This document shows, one piece after another, positions 46,776 to 57,330 of a stretch of 64,000 bases of DNA. The notes beneath the pieces were generated by a model, which saw only the letters and a program-made list of their open reading frames with translations, was not told the origin of the DNA and did no database searches. The stretch comes from Tragulus kanchil (taxonomy: Eukaryota; Chordata; Mammalia; Artiodactyla; Tragulidae). Position 1 is the stretch's first letter; each line of letters opens with the position of its first letter. The stretch spans positions 140,572,854 through 140,636,853 of the forward strand of contig JAIOJX010000031.1 in NCBI GenBank assembly GCA_022376925.1, given 5' to 3'. The translations under genes and the position numbers were made by a program.

Positions 46776-47398
46776 AGCAACTCTGAATGTTCTGGAATTC
46801 TTCTGATATTCAAGTGTGCATCTTTAAAAACTCAGAGCATTTCCCATTGAGCAAAAGTAACAATCCCACTTAACAAAATCAATAATTGTTTCCAAATATC
46901 ATCTTCTCCTTGGCCCAGATTGAGTGTGGGGAGCAGTAGTCTTAGCAATGGTTTTAGCTGGCTTCTTCAAAGCAGAATCTTGTCTCCGACATTTCCGTCC
47001 TCTGACCCCATGCCCCTTCCATTGCTTTCCAGAGAGTGCTTTCTAACAGTACTCTTTATCACGGCTGGTTGAAGACATGGCTCTATCATCTGGCAGAAGA
47101 TGCCGCTATCTGGATTAGTGTTGTGGCTTCCTCTTGTCACCATGAACTGTATTCCTTTGTCAGCAGCACCTCCTGTGAACTGGAAGTCAGATCTGAAGTT
47201 CGATGGATAAACATTTTTTGGCTGGAGCATAACATGAGAGATACTAAGACCTTTCCCCTATATCACTTAAGGAGAACGTGATTTGTGGTGGCCTTGTCAA
47301 GGCTGCCTCCTGGATCATGATGGGCATAGCTTAACCCTTCCAGTGCTGTTTCTTCTTCCCGAGTCAGAAAGAAATCTATCAGGTCTTTGTTTGCATAA

Positions 47399-47787
47399 TT
47401 GAAATGTCCAGTGCATCCACCGTTTACCTGAAGGTTTTAACAAATCAATTGACAATCCTTGCCTGAATCAGTGATCTCATTAGGGACCAAAGATGGACTT
47501 GGGACCCAGTATTTCCATTCTACAAGGCAAGGATTTGGTCTGGAATCTGCCTGGTTTGGGGCCCTGGAGATCTATTTCCCACCCCCCCTCCGCCCCCAGC
47601 TGGGACCATCTGGTGCAGATCCTCACCAGGCCTAGGGGCAGAGGTGGCCTGCGATGGGAGGCGGGGCAGGGAGACACACTCCAGCAGCATCCATTCAAAT
47701 CCAGCATTATGCATTACTTCACTGAGACCTCCTGGAGGTGAGCGCATGTCGCTGCTGAGTCGCTGGGCCCTGGGGCATGTCGTGCGG
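47399..47787. other. Unassigned GC-mixed sequence
   Basis: No repeat or gene recognised. It recurs at 48483-48871. Confidence 0.4.
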
Positions 47788-48002
47788 GCATGCTAAGTCA
47801 CTTCAGTCGTGTTTGACTCTTTGTGACCCCGTGGATGGTGGCTCACCAGGCTCCTCTGTCCATGGGGTACTCCAAGCATGGATCCTGGAGTGGGTTGCCA
47901 TGCCCTCTTTCAGGGACTTTTCCTGGCCCAGGGATGGTAGCTGTGTCTCTTCTCCTGCACTGGCAGGCGAGTTCTCTTTCACTAACATCATCTGGAAAGC
48001 CC
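47788..48002 (-). mobile_element. Bov-tA SINE
   Basis: Reverse element: catgctaagtcacttcagtc, ggagtgggttgccatgccct, actaacatcatctggaaagc. Confidence 0.88.
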
Positions 48003-48019
48003 ATGTTGTGGGCTTCCCA

Positions 48020-48229
48020 AATGCTTCTTTTTTTTTTTTTTTGGGCGGGGGGCAGATTAGGGAGGGAAGGAGGTGGGGGCGGGTCGGCCACTTCTATTGG
48101 TCTTTCATTTATCTATTTTCATCCGTCTTTGTTCTTTGGCCCGTGTGGGCCTCCCATCGCAGTGGCCTCTGTTGTTGCAGAGCATCGGCTCTGGGCACAT
48201 GCGCTCCAGAGCTCCATCTCAGTAATTGG
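48020..48229 (-). mobile_element. CHR-type SINE, truncated, G-rich tail block
   Basis: T-run, G-rich block (about 48042-48083), then ggccacttctattggtcttt and body to ctcagtaattgga, where the duplication join cuts off the head. Confidence 0.82.
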
Positions 48230-48871
48230 ACTGTATTCCTTTGTCAGCAGCACCTCCTGTGAACTGGAAGTCAGATCTGAAGTTCGATGGATAAACATTT
48301 TTTGGCTGGAGCATAACATGAGAGATACTAAGACCTTTCCCCTATATCACTTAAGGAGAACGTGATTTGTGGTGGCCTTGTCAAGGCTGCCTCCTGGATC
48401 ATGATGGGCATAGCTTAACCCTTCCAGTGCTGTTTCTTCTTCCCGAGTCAGAAAGAAATCTATCAGGTCTTTGTTTGCATAATTGAAATGTCCAGTGCAT
48501 CCACCGTTTACCTGAAGGTTTTAACAAATCAATTGACAATCCTTGCCTGAATCAGTGATCTCATTAGGGACCAAAGATGGACTTGGGACCCAGTATTTCC
48601 ATTCTACAAGGCAAGGATTTGGTCTGGAATCTGCCTGGTTTGGGGCCCTGGAGATCTATTTCCCACCCCGCCTCCGCCCCCAGCTGGGACCATCTGGTGC
48701 AGATCCTCACCAGGCCTAGGGGCAGAGGTGGCCTGCGATGGGAGGCGGGGCAGGGAGACACACTCCAGCAGCATCCATTCAAATCCAGCATTATGCATTA
48801 CTTCACTGAGACCTCCTGGAGGTGAGCGCATGTCGCTGCTGAGTCGCTGGGCCCTGGGGCATGTCGTGCGG

Positions 48872-49086
48872 GCATGCTAAGTCACTTCAGTCGTGTTTGA
48901 CTCTTTGTGACCCCGTGGATGGTGGCTCACCAGGCTCCTCTGTCCATGGGGTACTCCAAGCATGGATCCTGGAGTGGGTTGCCATGCCCTCTTTCAGGGA
49001 CTTTTCCTGGCCCAGGGATGGTAGCTGTGTCTCTTCTCCTGCACTGGCAGGCGAGTTCTCTTTCACTAACATCATCTGGAAAGCCC
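48872..49086 (-). mobile_element. Bov-tA SINE (copy B)
   Basis: Duplicate of 47788-48002. Confidence 0.88.
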
Positions 49087-49103
49087 ATGTTGTGGGCTTC
49101 CCA

Positions 49104-49428
49104 AATGCTTCTTTTTTTTTTTTTTTGGGCGGGGGGCAGATTAGGGAGGGAAGGAGGTGGGGGCGGGTCGGCCACTTCTATTGGTCTTTCATTTATCTAT
49201 TTTCATCCGTCTTTGTTCTTTGGCCCGTGTGGGCCTCCCATCGCAGTGGCCTCTGTTGTTGCAGAGCATCGGCTCTGGGCACATGCGCTCCAGAGCTCCG
49301 GCTCAGTAATTGGACACATGGGTTCAGCCGCTCGGCGGCACGTGGGATCTTCTCAGGCCAGGGATCGAACCGGTGCCCCTTGCACTGCAAGGTGGTGTCC
49401 TTACCCACTGGACCACCAGGGAAGCCCT
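49104..49428 (-). mobile_element. CHR-type SINE, complete, G-rich tail block
   Basis: Intact version of 48020, with the head ggaccaccagggaagccct present and the G-rich block at about 49126-49168. Confidence 0.86.
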
Positions 49429-50835
49429 CCCAAATGCTCCTTGATAAAGAAATGCATGAATGCATGGTAAGTGGATGGTTGAATGCTCATCTAGCTCTAT
49501 CGCTGGGCTCCTGATCATTCTGAAACCTACACCTGTTTTGGGGTCCCCCAGTCCTCTCTTAGGCTAGAGTCAATTCAAGAGACCTAGCCTTGCACCAGGA
49601 GACCTCTCGTGGGTCTCCCACGGGTACCTGCTCCCACCTTGGTGTGCTGAGGCACCTCCCCCACCCAATGCCTTCGGAGGCCTGGCTGGGGTTAGAGCTT
49701 CTTCAGGCGGAGCTGGACCTGCTGGCCGGATTGGACTCTCAGAGACACCTCCTTGTTCCCGAGGGCCCCATCACAGAGAACCAGCCAGGCCACGCTGCGG
49801 CTGGAGGTATGGCCATGCAACATGGGCACCACCCCTCACCCATAGGGTGCCCATCCGACCACAAATGTAGGGACCCTTCAGTGAGTTTGGGTGGGGTGCG
49901 CATGTTCCCCAGACAGCACTCTCTCCACGCCGGCCTCCCTCCTGGAAAGTGGCTCAGCAGCTGGGCTCCGACTCCAGGCCAGCTGCCCCTCCTGCAGAGA
50001 AATCTGCCTTTAATTTAGAAGTTCTATTTCTTTCTCCATGGAAAAGTCTTTGTGGTACCAATTAAGGAACGCTTTCATCCTCTCCTGTTTGAGGAGTGAG
50101 GAATTTGGGGACAGCCTAGGAAGGGCTCCTTTCCTCACTAATTCTCAAGGCAGAGTGACTTTTCGTCAGGAAGGACACCTGGCCGGAGGCTCTGGGAGGG
50201 TCCTTCCTGGTGAGCTGGAGGTCGACACCGCTGGAGGGCTTGCTCTGTGTGGAGCCCGCTGCAGGGGCCATCTCCCTGGGTCTTCCCAGCCACCCTATGG
50301 GAAGGTCTATGGTCATCCATAGTTTACCAGTGCGGAAACAGAACCTCAGAGAGGTCACTGTCTTGTTCTTGGCCAGTCGGGTGGTTGATAGTGGAGCCTG
50401 ATGATGAACCTAGCTTTGGCCTGACTACAGGGTCATGGCCCAAAGTGGTTCATTATGTCAATCAAGTATGTTATTTTGTGTCTTTATTACAGGACATCCG
50501 ATCCAGACAAATGCACAACCTGGGCCAGACGTGACCACGCTTTGAACAAGTTATTGTTTATTCTTCTCCATGGAGTCTTCCATGTGTCTGTGTGGTCACC
50601 GGATTGGGGCTGAAGCTCCCAGAAGCATCCAGGTTGACTGGGATCTCAAGCTCTTACGTGGGTTTTCAAGGCCCTGCCCAGTCTGTTCCTTTCTGGCTGC
50701 CGAGCCTCATTCTCTACTGTTTTCCTCACGCCTTCTGTTCGGGGTGCACCAAATGGCCCTCCTCTTCTGGTCTTGGAGGATTTGCCTGACTTCAAAGCTC
50801 CTTGAGTCTGGAATGCTGATGGATTTCTTATTTTC
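49429..50835. other. Repeat-poor sequence
   Basis: No gene recognised; a 142-codon plus frame (49590-50018) has no recognisable domain. A MIR-like element lies at 50275-50440. Confidence 0.4.
50275..50440 (+). mobile_element. MIR SINE
   Basis: Forward MIR phrases: ccagccaccctatgggaagg, cagtgcggaaacagaacctc, agagaggtcactgtcttgtt. Confidence 0.65.
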
Positions 50836-51064
50836 CTTTTCTTTTTTTTCCTTGTTGCAGAGCGCAGCTCTAGGGCACACGGGCTTCAGTAGTCGTGTGC
50901 ATGAGCTCAGTAGTTGTCCTCCTGGGCTGTAGAGCACAGTCTCAGTACTTGTGGCTCACGGGCTTGGTGGTTCCGAGGCATTTGGGCTCTTCCTGGATCA
51001 GGGATTGAAACCATGACTCCTGCACTGGCAGGTGGGTTCTTTACCACTGAGCCACCAGGGAAGA
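50836..51064 (-). mobile_element. CHR-type SINE
   Basis: Reverse head actgagccaccagggaagac, body gcagagcgcagctctagggc and ggcttggtggttccgaggca. Confidence 0.8.
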
Positions 51065-51192
51065 CCCTGACTCCTTCTTCTTCTTCTTTTTGATAGGCAA
51101 GAAATGGATTTATTCAGATTCAGAGACAAGCACACTCCACAGACAGACTGTGAGTCATCGCAGAGCGAATGCAGGGGCCCTGACTCCTTCTT
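51065..51192 (-). pseudogene. Small 3'-end retrocopy with target-site duplications
   Basis: On the minus strand a transcript end is visible: AATAAA (in ctgaataaatccatttc), about 20 nt of downstream sequence, then an A-rich tail (plus-strand ttcttcttctttttg). The insert is bounded by a perfect 15-bp direct repeat, ccctgactccttctt, at 51065-51079 and 51178-51192. These are the marks of L1-driven retrotransposition. The parent is not identified; the end resembles a ruminant endogenous-retrovirus LTR polyadenylation region, but that is only recollection. Confidence 0.65.
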
Positions 51193-51852
51193 GCTGATAC
51201 CCAAGAGACAACAATCATTGGTTCTATCATGAGAACACTGCACACCTTCATATGTCTTTGAGAAAGCTGATTGTACTGTATTGCAATTTTTTAGCTTAGA
51301 AAAATTTATAATAACACAGAAAGCTATAGTGAACTCATATAACAATTATCAATATGCCCACCACCCAGAACTAACATGACCAAAATTTGTCATCTCTGCT
51401 TCAAATGGTTTTTTAAAAATGAAAGATACAATATATCACTTAAAACATGAAAGTCCTTTCAGAGGCCCTTATGTATGCGTCCTCTTCCTCTCTTCCCCAG
51501 AAAGTGCCACTGTGATGAATGTGGTGAGCCGGTTCATGTTTGTATGTCTTCATTACAGTTTTGTCCAGCAATAAATAGTATAGAATATTGCCTCTTGGGT
51601 CTAAAATGTTCAGATGTTCATATCATTTAGTATCTTGCTTTGTTGTGGAAGTGTGTATTTTAGAAAAATGTTGAGATTTGGTTGATCTGTCTGGTCCTGG
51701 GGGCTGTGTTTAGCAAGGGTTCCACCCACTTCTGCAGTTGCAGTCGAGGCTACTACTAACTTGAGTGTGCAATTGTCACTATCATATTCCAAGACCCATC
51801 TGCTATTTAGGAGCTCAAACTAGTGAATTAAATGGGAATAAGATAGAGCCCA
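51193..51852. other. AT-rich unassigned sequence
   Basis: Contains L1-like wording (gaactcatataacaattatc near 51332) but no clear assignment. Confidence 0.35.
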
Positions 51853-52068
51853 GGACATCCCTGGTGGCTCAGTGGTAAAGAATCTGCCTGCAGTGCAGGA
51901 GATCCGGGTTCGATCCCTGGGTTGGGAAGATCCCCTGGAGAAGGACATGGCCTCCCCTCCAGTATTCTTGCCTGGAGAATCCCCTGGACAGAGGAGCCTG
52001 GCGGGCTACAGTCCATGGGGTTGCACAGAGTTGGACACGACTGAGGTGACAAAGCAGCAGCAGCAGGA
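51853..52068 (+). mobile_element. Bov-tA SINE, near-consensus
   Basis: ccctggtggctcagtggtaa, gggttcgatccctgggttgg, ccagtattcttgcctggaga, gcgggctacagtccatgggg and a CAG-repeat tail. One of the best-preserved Bov-tA copies here. Confidence 0.92.
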
Positions 52069-52309
52069 GAAGAGAACCTACACCCCCACGCCCTTGAGGG
52101 TTTAAGGGACCTCGGGCTGTGATATTATTTTTGATCTACCATTCTTGACTAGAATGGGAGGGCGGTGTCAGAGGCTTCTCACATGGCCTTCACCCCTGTA
52201 ATAACTCTTATCCCATAGGCCAACGTGAGGGGGTTGTAACAACCACCGTGAATGTCTATTGGGGGCTGAGAATGACCATTAAATGGATCTGGGGATTCAA
52301 ATATGGGCC

Positions 52310-52661
52310 AGGATATCATTTTTTAAAAAAACATTTATTTTATTTATTTATCGTTTTGGAGAGTGGGGTGGGGAGGGAAGGGGAAGGGCGGGCCACTTCT
52401 ATTGGTCTTCCATTTCTCTATTTTCATCCATCTTTGTTCTTTGGCCCGTGTGGGCCTCCCATCGCGGTGGCCTCTGTTGTCTCAGAGCACCGGCTCTGGG
52501 GGCATGCGCCCCAGAGCTCCAGCTCGGTAGTTGGACACATGGGTCCAGCCGCTCCACGGCACGTGGGATCTTCCCAGGCCAGGGATTGAACTGGCGGCCC
52601 TTGCGCTGCAAGGCGGTGTCCTTACCCACTGAACCATCAGGGGAAGCCCCAGGATATCATT
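52310..52661 (-). mobile_element. CHR-type SINE with 11-bp target-site duplication and G-rich tail block
   Basis: Bounded by aggatatcatt at 52310-52320 and 52651-52661. Reverse head accatcaggggaagccc. G-rich block at about 52360-52392, then ggccacttctattggtcttc. A (TTTA)-like tail is also present. Confidence 0.88.
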
Positions 52662-53638
52662 AAGTGCTGCCTCCTTATGTCCTTCTCTATTAGTGAAGGC
52701 ATAATACTGCAGTTTCTTGAGTATCAGTGTTAATTCAAATCCTGTATCTGAAAGTGGCTGAAAATGTAAGAGTGTTCCTCTTTCTCTAGTGTATGGTTAT
52801 CTATATAAATGATCGTCGATACTTTTGGAGAAAAACTGGGGATTTCTTTCCATCTATACTAGCCATGGCATTGAGGACTTTTCTTCATGGCAACCTGGCT
52901 TCCCCTTTTAGTCTGGATTTGGGAAGTGGCTCAGATTCAGAAATTGGCCAAGGAATTATGACTTTATTAGGATGGCCACACCTGGGCCTTCTGATAATCC
53001 ATCCTGGATTTCTTTAGTTTATATAGGTTGAGCATCACCCTGTTAGTGGCTCATCTGTCTTGCCTCGGGGGATGTCTTATTCTGTGAATGATTTCCATAG
53101 TCTTTCTTTGGCCCCCAGGTTGCCACTTCAGTTTAGGTTTGCATTATAATAATTGCATTCATTCTGTCTCTGATGGTTAAACCCCCACTGAGTACCTTAT
53201 CATCCTGTCGTTAGGGAGGCAGTTTTACAACAGCATCTTCCACTTTCTATGTAGGATCTAGATAGGCCTGCCTATATTCAGCAACCTTCTTTGGGATGCT
53301 GGTGTCGATCTCACCATGTTATTCCTTATCGCATTGGTAAAGCAATCGTCCTCCGGGCTTTCCATGGAGCAGAGTCACCAGGTGAGTATTTCCGCCTTAC
53401 ATAACACATCTGCCTAGGAGGCCAAGGTCTACGAGCATAGTGATTCCTTCCTCTGCCATCTGCCATGACAGTTCTGGAATTTTTTTCTTCACTTTGGTGT
53501 GGTCCATTCCTTTATTCAAGTGTACAAGATCCTTTCTAGTAGCATGTGAATTCCATCTCCCAAGGCCCTAGCTGGGGTATTAAGTCTGATTAAGGGGAAG
53601 GTCTCCCATATCAACATACTCTCCTACATGCTGCAGCA
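52662..53638. other. Unassigned, possibly decayed LTR-retroelement interior
   Basis: The texture suggests an old retroelement without coding capacity. No frame longer than 74 codons. Not assigned. Confidence 0.3.
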
Positions 53639-54156
53639 TGTCAGCGGGGCGCGTAGAAAATAGTGGGTATGATGAGACATTAAGAAATACACACATGGAC
53701 AGAAAAGATGGGAACAGGGGGCTTAAGACTTCTTAGGTCAAGGCCCTGAACCCATTGACTGGTCTGCTTTTATTGAGAGCTTAAGCCTCCAGGTGTTTGC
53801 AGGGGATGATATTAACACAGGATGGGGCCCACTCATAGCCCTGATCAATAATTACTCTGCTGACTCTAAGAACGGAAAGGGCATGCTGCAGCTGGGGGGC
53901 AACGACAACAGCAAGAAGTTAAGGAGTCTGTCCGGCGTGTGCACGCAGCGTTCTAACCTGCGCTGACCCGGCGTTCCAAAGTCCACGGCAGATCTCCCAC
54001 CTGTTGCTGATCAGTATGATCCCAGCTAATGAGCCCATGTGCATCGAGTCACTTGTTTTTGTCTTAGTTTTTTCTAGTATGCTTCTCATTCCCAATTTGC
54101 TTTTCTCCTGGCTCAGCCAAAGCTGCAAAAAATCTTCCCTAGTTTGTTTCCCCACA
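53639..54156 (-). mobile_element. Candidate solo LTR (endogenous retrovirus), antisense
   Basis: About 518 bp bounded on the minus strand by TGTGGGG and GCTGACA, i.e. TG...CA ends, with an internal AATAAA (minus-strand ctctcaataaaagcagacc). No matching target-site duplication or primer-binding site was found beside it, so the borders are uncertain. Confidence 0.4.
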
Positions 54157-55230
54157 CTCTATCCAACTTAGTAGTCTGTCCCTTTTAGTTCGGAGCTACC
54201 AGCGTCTAATTCCATTCCATTCTCCTGGCTCCTGCCCATATTTGGCTGGTGGATGAGATTCCACAGCTCCTTAGGGGCATGGTCCTTTCCCTTCCTTATG
54301 GTCAGGTAGTGACTTGACCCTGGCTCTTGGTGGTCGTCAGGAGGAGAGGTAGGAGTATATCCTGTCGTATAAGGCAGCGGCCACTGCACCGTCTATAAGC
54401 AAATGGAAGCAGAGGCTTTAAAGAAGCGAGGCCCCTTCTGGGGCTATAGGGTTCAGGAGGATCTAAGGTTTCCAAATTCTTGAGCACTCTGACTCCAGCC
54501 CAAGTGCCAAGGTCCCACTCCTTCCAACCAGGGTGCTAATTTTGGCCGAAGTATTAAGAGCTTTGTTGGGGCTAAGAATTTCACTTTCTTTGAAGGACTG
54601 CTATTTTTAAAAATTGAAGTGTAGTTGATTTACAATGTTGTGCTAGTTTCTGGTATACAGTAAAGTGGAGTGCTACTATTTTTATAGCTGAGTCCTAGGC
54701 TTTCTGCTGAACTTTTTCTGCCTTCTTGCTGCAGGAGATGAGAGCCTTACATTCCATCTTAAGATGGTTATTCCTTACCTTCAGCCTTTCATTGTTTTGC
54801 TCCGGTGCCTTTATGGCAACTCAGCATTAGCCATCCATAGTCCCTCTCAAATGCCTGAGATGTTGTATCAACCAGAGCATTCTTTTCTACCTGAATCTTA
54901 TCCCAGTTCACTCCCCGTGAAAATTTTAGCAATTGGACTACTTCCACTTACTAGGTGCTTTCTGTCCTCCTCCTGTGCTTTCTGTCCTCCTCCTGTCCCT
55001 GAGTGATGGGGTCTTCATTGCCATCTGAACAGTAGGATGGTGCAGCTCTATCTCAATGTAGTACTTGTCCTTGGAATACCTCTGTTACAGGTGGTTTTCC
55101 AGAGAAACAGATTGAGGCAGAGATTTGCAAACAGCGGGTTTATTAGGGTGTCCTGTCGAAAGTGTTACCTATGAGGGTCTGTGGAAAGCAGGCTTGGGTG
55201 AAACAGAACTTGGGCTGCAATGCAGTTGCA
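54157..55230. other. Unassigned sequence interrupted by an L1-type end
   Basis: Text on either side of 54606-54666 seems continuous in character. From about 55085 (gtggttttccagagaaacag) it resembles an LTR, which the SINE at 55232 then interrupts. Family not assigned. Confidence 0.3.
54606..54666 (-). mobile_element. Short L1-type artiodactyl 3' end
   Basis: The text attgaagtgtagttgattta followed by acaatgttgtgctag is the reverse of the element tail seen at 4256-4340. Confidence 0.6.
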
Positions 55231-55231
55231 T

Positions 55232-55490
55232 CAGGATTCTCAGGTGGTCCAGGGGTTGAGAGTCTGCCTTGCAGTGTGGGGTTCAATCCCTGGTTGGGCA
55301 ACTAAGCCCGTAAGCCATAGTCTGTGCTCCCGTCTGTGGTCATACCACCCTGAACGCCTCTAATCTCGTCTGATCTTGGGAGCTAAGCAGAGTCAGGCCT
55401 GGGTAGTACTTGGATGGGAGCATCTGTGTTCCTCAATTAAAACTTGAGGCAGCCAAATAAATACATAAAATGTTTTATGTATTTTATGTA
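55232..55490 (+). mobile_element. CHR-type SINE interrupted by a 5S rRNA sequence
   Basis: Head gattctcaggtggtccaggg and tRNA-like ggggttcaatccctggttgg. The body breaks at 55331, where a 5S-like segment is inserted, and resumes at 55421 to end aggcagccaaataaatacat. Confidence 0.8.
55332..55420 (+). pseudogene. 5S rRNA pseudogene, 3'-truncated, inside a SINE
   Basis: About 89 bases match mammalian 5S rRNA from its 5' end: cataccaccctgaacgc, atctcgtctgatcttggg, agctaagcagagtcaggcct, agtacttggatgggag. The last 30 or so bases of 5S are missing, cutting the internal C-box, and several substitutions are present, so normal Pol III transcription and function are unlikely. Flanked by tctgtgctccc (55321-55331) and tctgtgttcct (55423-55433), 9 of 11 identical, a likely eroded target-site duplication. 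Confidence 0.85.
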
Positions 55491-56290
55491 GTTAAAAGAA
55501 GTCTCAATCAATCCCACAGGGAGCGCCGGAGATGGGATGGCCCTTCTCAGTTGTGCTGAATTGAGGCAAAGGAGCTGGGCCTCTATGCCCTGGCGCAGAC
55601 CTGTTTTGAGAATTGTGCTTCCCTGGGGAGGGCGTGTAAGGGCAAGGCAGCTCCCTTTCAGGGAAGGCCATTCTTAGAGGAGAACTCAGTTATCAACACT
55701 CCCAGGAGGTGGGGCCAGGAGAGCTTCTGTACTGGAGGAAGGGGATTCTGGGTAGCCTGCAACAGCATCCGCTATAAGAGAGGGGAACTATTTCTACTGT
55801 TCTCTCCCCCACCATCATAACACACTTGTCATGACCACTTTTGCATGTCTGTTTCTTTGCGGACACGTGTAAGCAAAGATTCCCTACCTTTTTCCCCCTG
55901 ATGCAGCAGAATTGTAATCTGGTGGTATGTGCACACCACACTGGAGTAAATAGGGCTGAGTTTGGAGCCCTGGAGTGGGCTGCTTATGCAGCAGCAGGCA
56001 GGGGGCTCAAGCAGGTCCTCTCCCCGACACTGATGTCCCCAAGCCTGAGAGATTTAGGCGATTTTCAAGGATGATCTTTGAGGCTCTGCAGTTTACCTTT
56101 TGTGAGAGGGCTTTAGAATCTTCTGTCAAAGAGAACTGCCCACCCCCGCCCCAAACAGGTGGAGGTCTCAAGTGTTGCCTGTGATCAATTGATTACGATG
56201 GTCTGAAGGCCTGCAGAAGAGAGGTGAGGATGGCGGCTGATTAGTAATGTCTGTGAGGAGGACAGGTGTGGGAGAGGGCGGCACTGGGGT
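55491..56290. other. Unassigned sequence
   Basis: After the SINE. A plus-strand frame at 55975-56184 has no recognisable domain. It recurs in duplication 15. Confidence 0.4.
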
Positions 56291-56296
56291 TGGTTG

Positions 56297-56530
56297 GGAG
56301 AGTCTGCCTTGCAGTGTGGGGTTCAATCCCTGGTTGGGCAACTAAGCCCGTAAGCCATAGTCTGTGCTCCCGTCTGTGGTCATACCACCCTGAACGCCTC
56401 TAATCTCGTCTGATCTTGGGAGCTAAGCAGAGTCAGGCCTGGGTAGTACTTGGATGGGAGCATCTGTGTTCCTCAATTAAAACTTGAGGCAGCCAAATAA
56501 ATACATAAAATGTTTTATGTATTTTATGTA
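56297..56530 (+). mobile_element. CHR-type SINE with 5S insert (copy B, head missing)
   Basis: Duplicate of the 55258-55490 part of the chimeric SINE. Its first 26 bp lie outside the duplicated unit. Confidence 0.78.
56372..56460 (+). pseudogene. 5S rRNA pseudogene (copy B)
   Basis: Identical to 55332-55420, placed 1040 bp later by duplication 15. Confidence 0.85.
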
Positions 56531-57330
56531 GTTAAAAGAAGTCTCAATCAATCCCACAGGGAGCGCCGGAGATGGGATGGCCCTTCTCAGTTGTGCTGAA
56601 TTGAGGCAAAGGAGCTGGGCCTCTATGCCCTGGCGCAGACCTGTTTTGAGAATTGTGCTTCCCTGGGGAGGGCGTGTAAGGGCAAGGCAGCTCCCTTTCA
56701 GGGAAGGCCATTCTTAGAGGAGAACTCAGTTATCAACACTCCCAGGAGGTGGGGCCAGGAGAGCTTCTGTACTGGAGGAAGGGGATTCTGGGTAGCCTGC
56801 AACAGCATCCGCTATAAGAGAGGGGAACTATTTCTACTGTTCTCTCCCCCACCATCATAACACACTTGTCATGACCACTTTTGCATGTCTGTTTCTTTGC
56901 GGACACGTGTAAGCAAAGATTCCCTACCTTTTCCACCTGATGCAGCAGAATTGTAATCTGGTGGTATGTGCACACCACACTGGAGTAAATAGGGCTGAGT
57001 TTGGAGCCCTGGAGTGGGCTGCTTATGCAGCAGCAGGCAGGGGGCTCAAGCAGGTCCTCTCCCCGACACTGATGTCCCCAAGCCTGAGAGATTTAGGCGA
57101 TTTTCAAGGATGATCTTTGAGGCTCTGCAGTTTACCTTTTGTGAGAGGGCTTTAGAATCTTCTGTCAAAGAGAACTGCCCACCCCCGCCCCAAACAGGTG
57201 GAGGTCTCAAGTGTTGCCTGTGATCAATTGATTACGATGGTCTGAAGGCCTGCAGAAGAGAGGGTGAGGATGGCGGCTGATTAGTAATGTCTGTGAGGAG
57301 GACAGGTGTGGGAGAGGGCGGCACTGGGGT

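Larger units (their letters stand above)
45280..47398. repeat. Tandem duplication 13 (period 1079 bp) with filler
   Basis: Copy A 45280-46319, copy B 46361-47398. A 41-bp filler (46320-46360), T-rich and found in neither copy, separates tttgcataa from ttgggatcctctacaaa. Copy A overlaps the end of duplication 12. Confidence 0.94.
47146..49315. repeat. Tandem duplication 14 (period 1084 bp)
   Basis: Copy A 47146-48229, copy B 48230-49315. The join falls inside a CHR SINE at aattggac, with ggac microhomology. Copy A overlaps copy B of duplication 13, so about 250 bp occur three times. Confidence 0.95.
55258..57330. repeat. Tandem duplication 15 (period about 1040 bp)
   Basis: Copy A 55258-56290, copy B 56297-57330. 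The join carries about 6 unmatched bases (tggttg). Copy B differs by a short indel near 56930 (tttttccccctg/ttttccacctg). This is the shortest period of the sixteen. Confidence 0.95.

Noticed and set aside
48861..49514. 217-codon plus-strand frame
   Set aside because: Runs across a Bov-tA and a CHR SINE in reverse orientation; it is a repeat-derived chance frame.
51853..52068. tRNA gene
   Set aside because: The tRNA-like box sequences belong to the heads of Bov-tA and CHR SINEs; no cloverleaf with an anticodon arm is evident.
55332..55420. Functional 5S rRNA gene
   Set aside because: Lacks the last 30 or so bases and part of the C-box, has substitutions, and sits inside a SINE without a T-run terminator directly after it.
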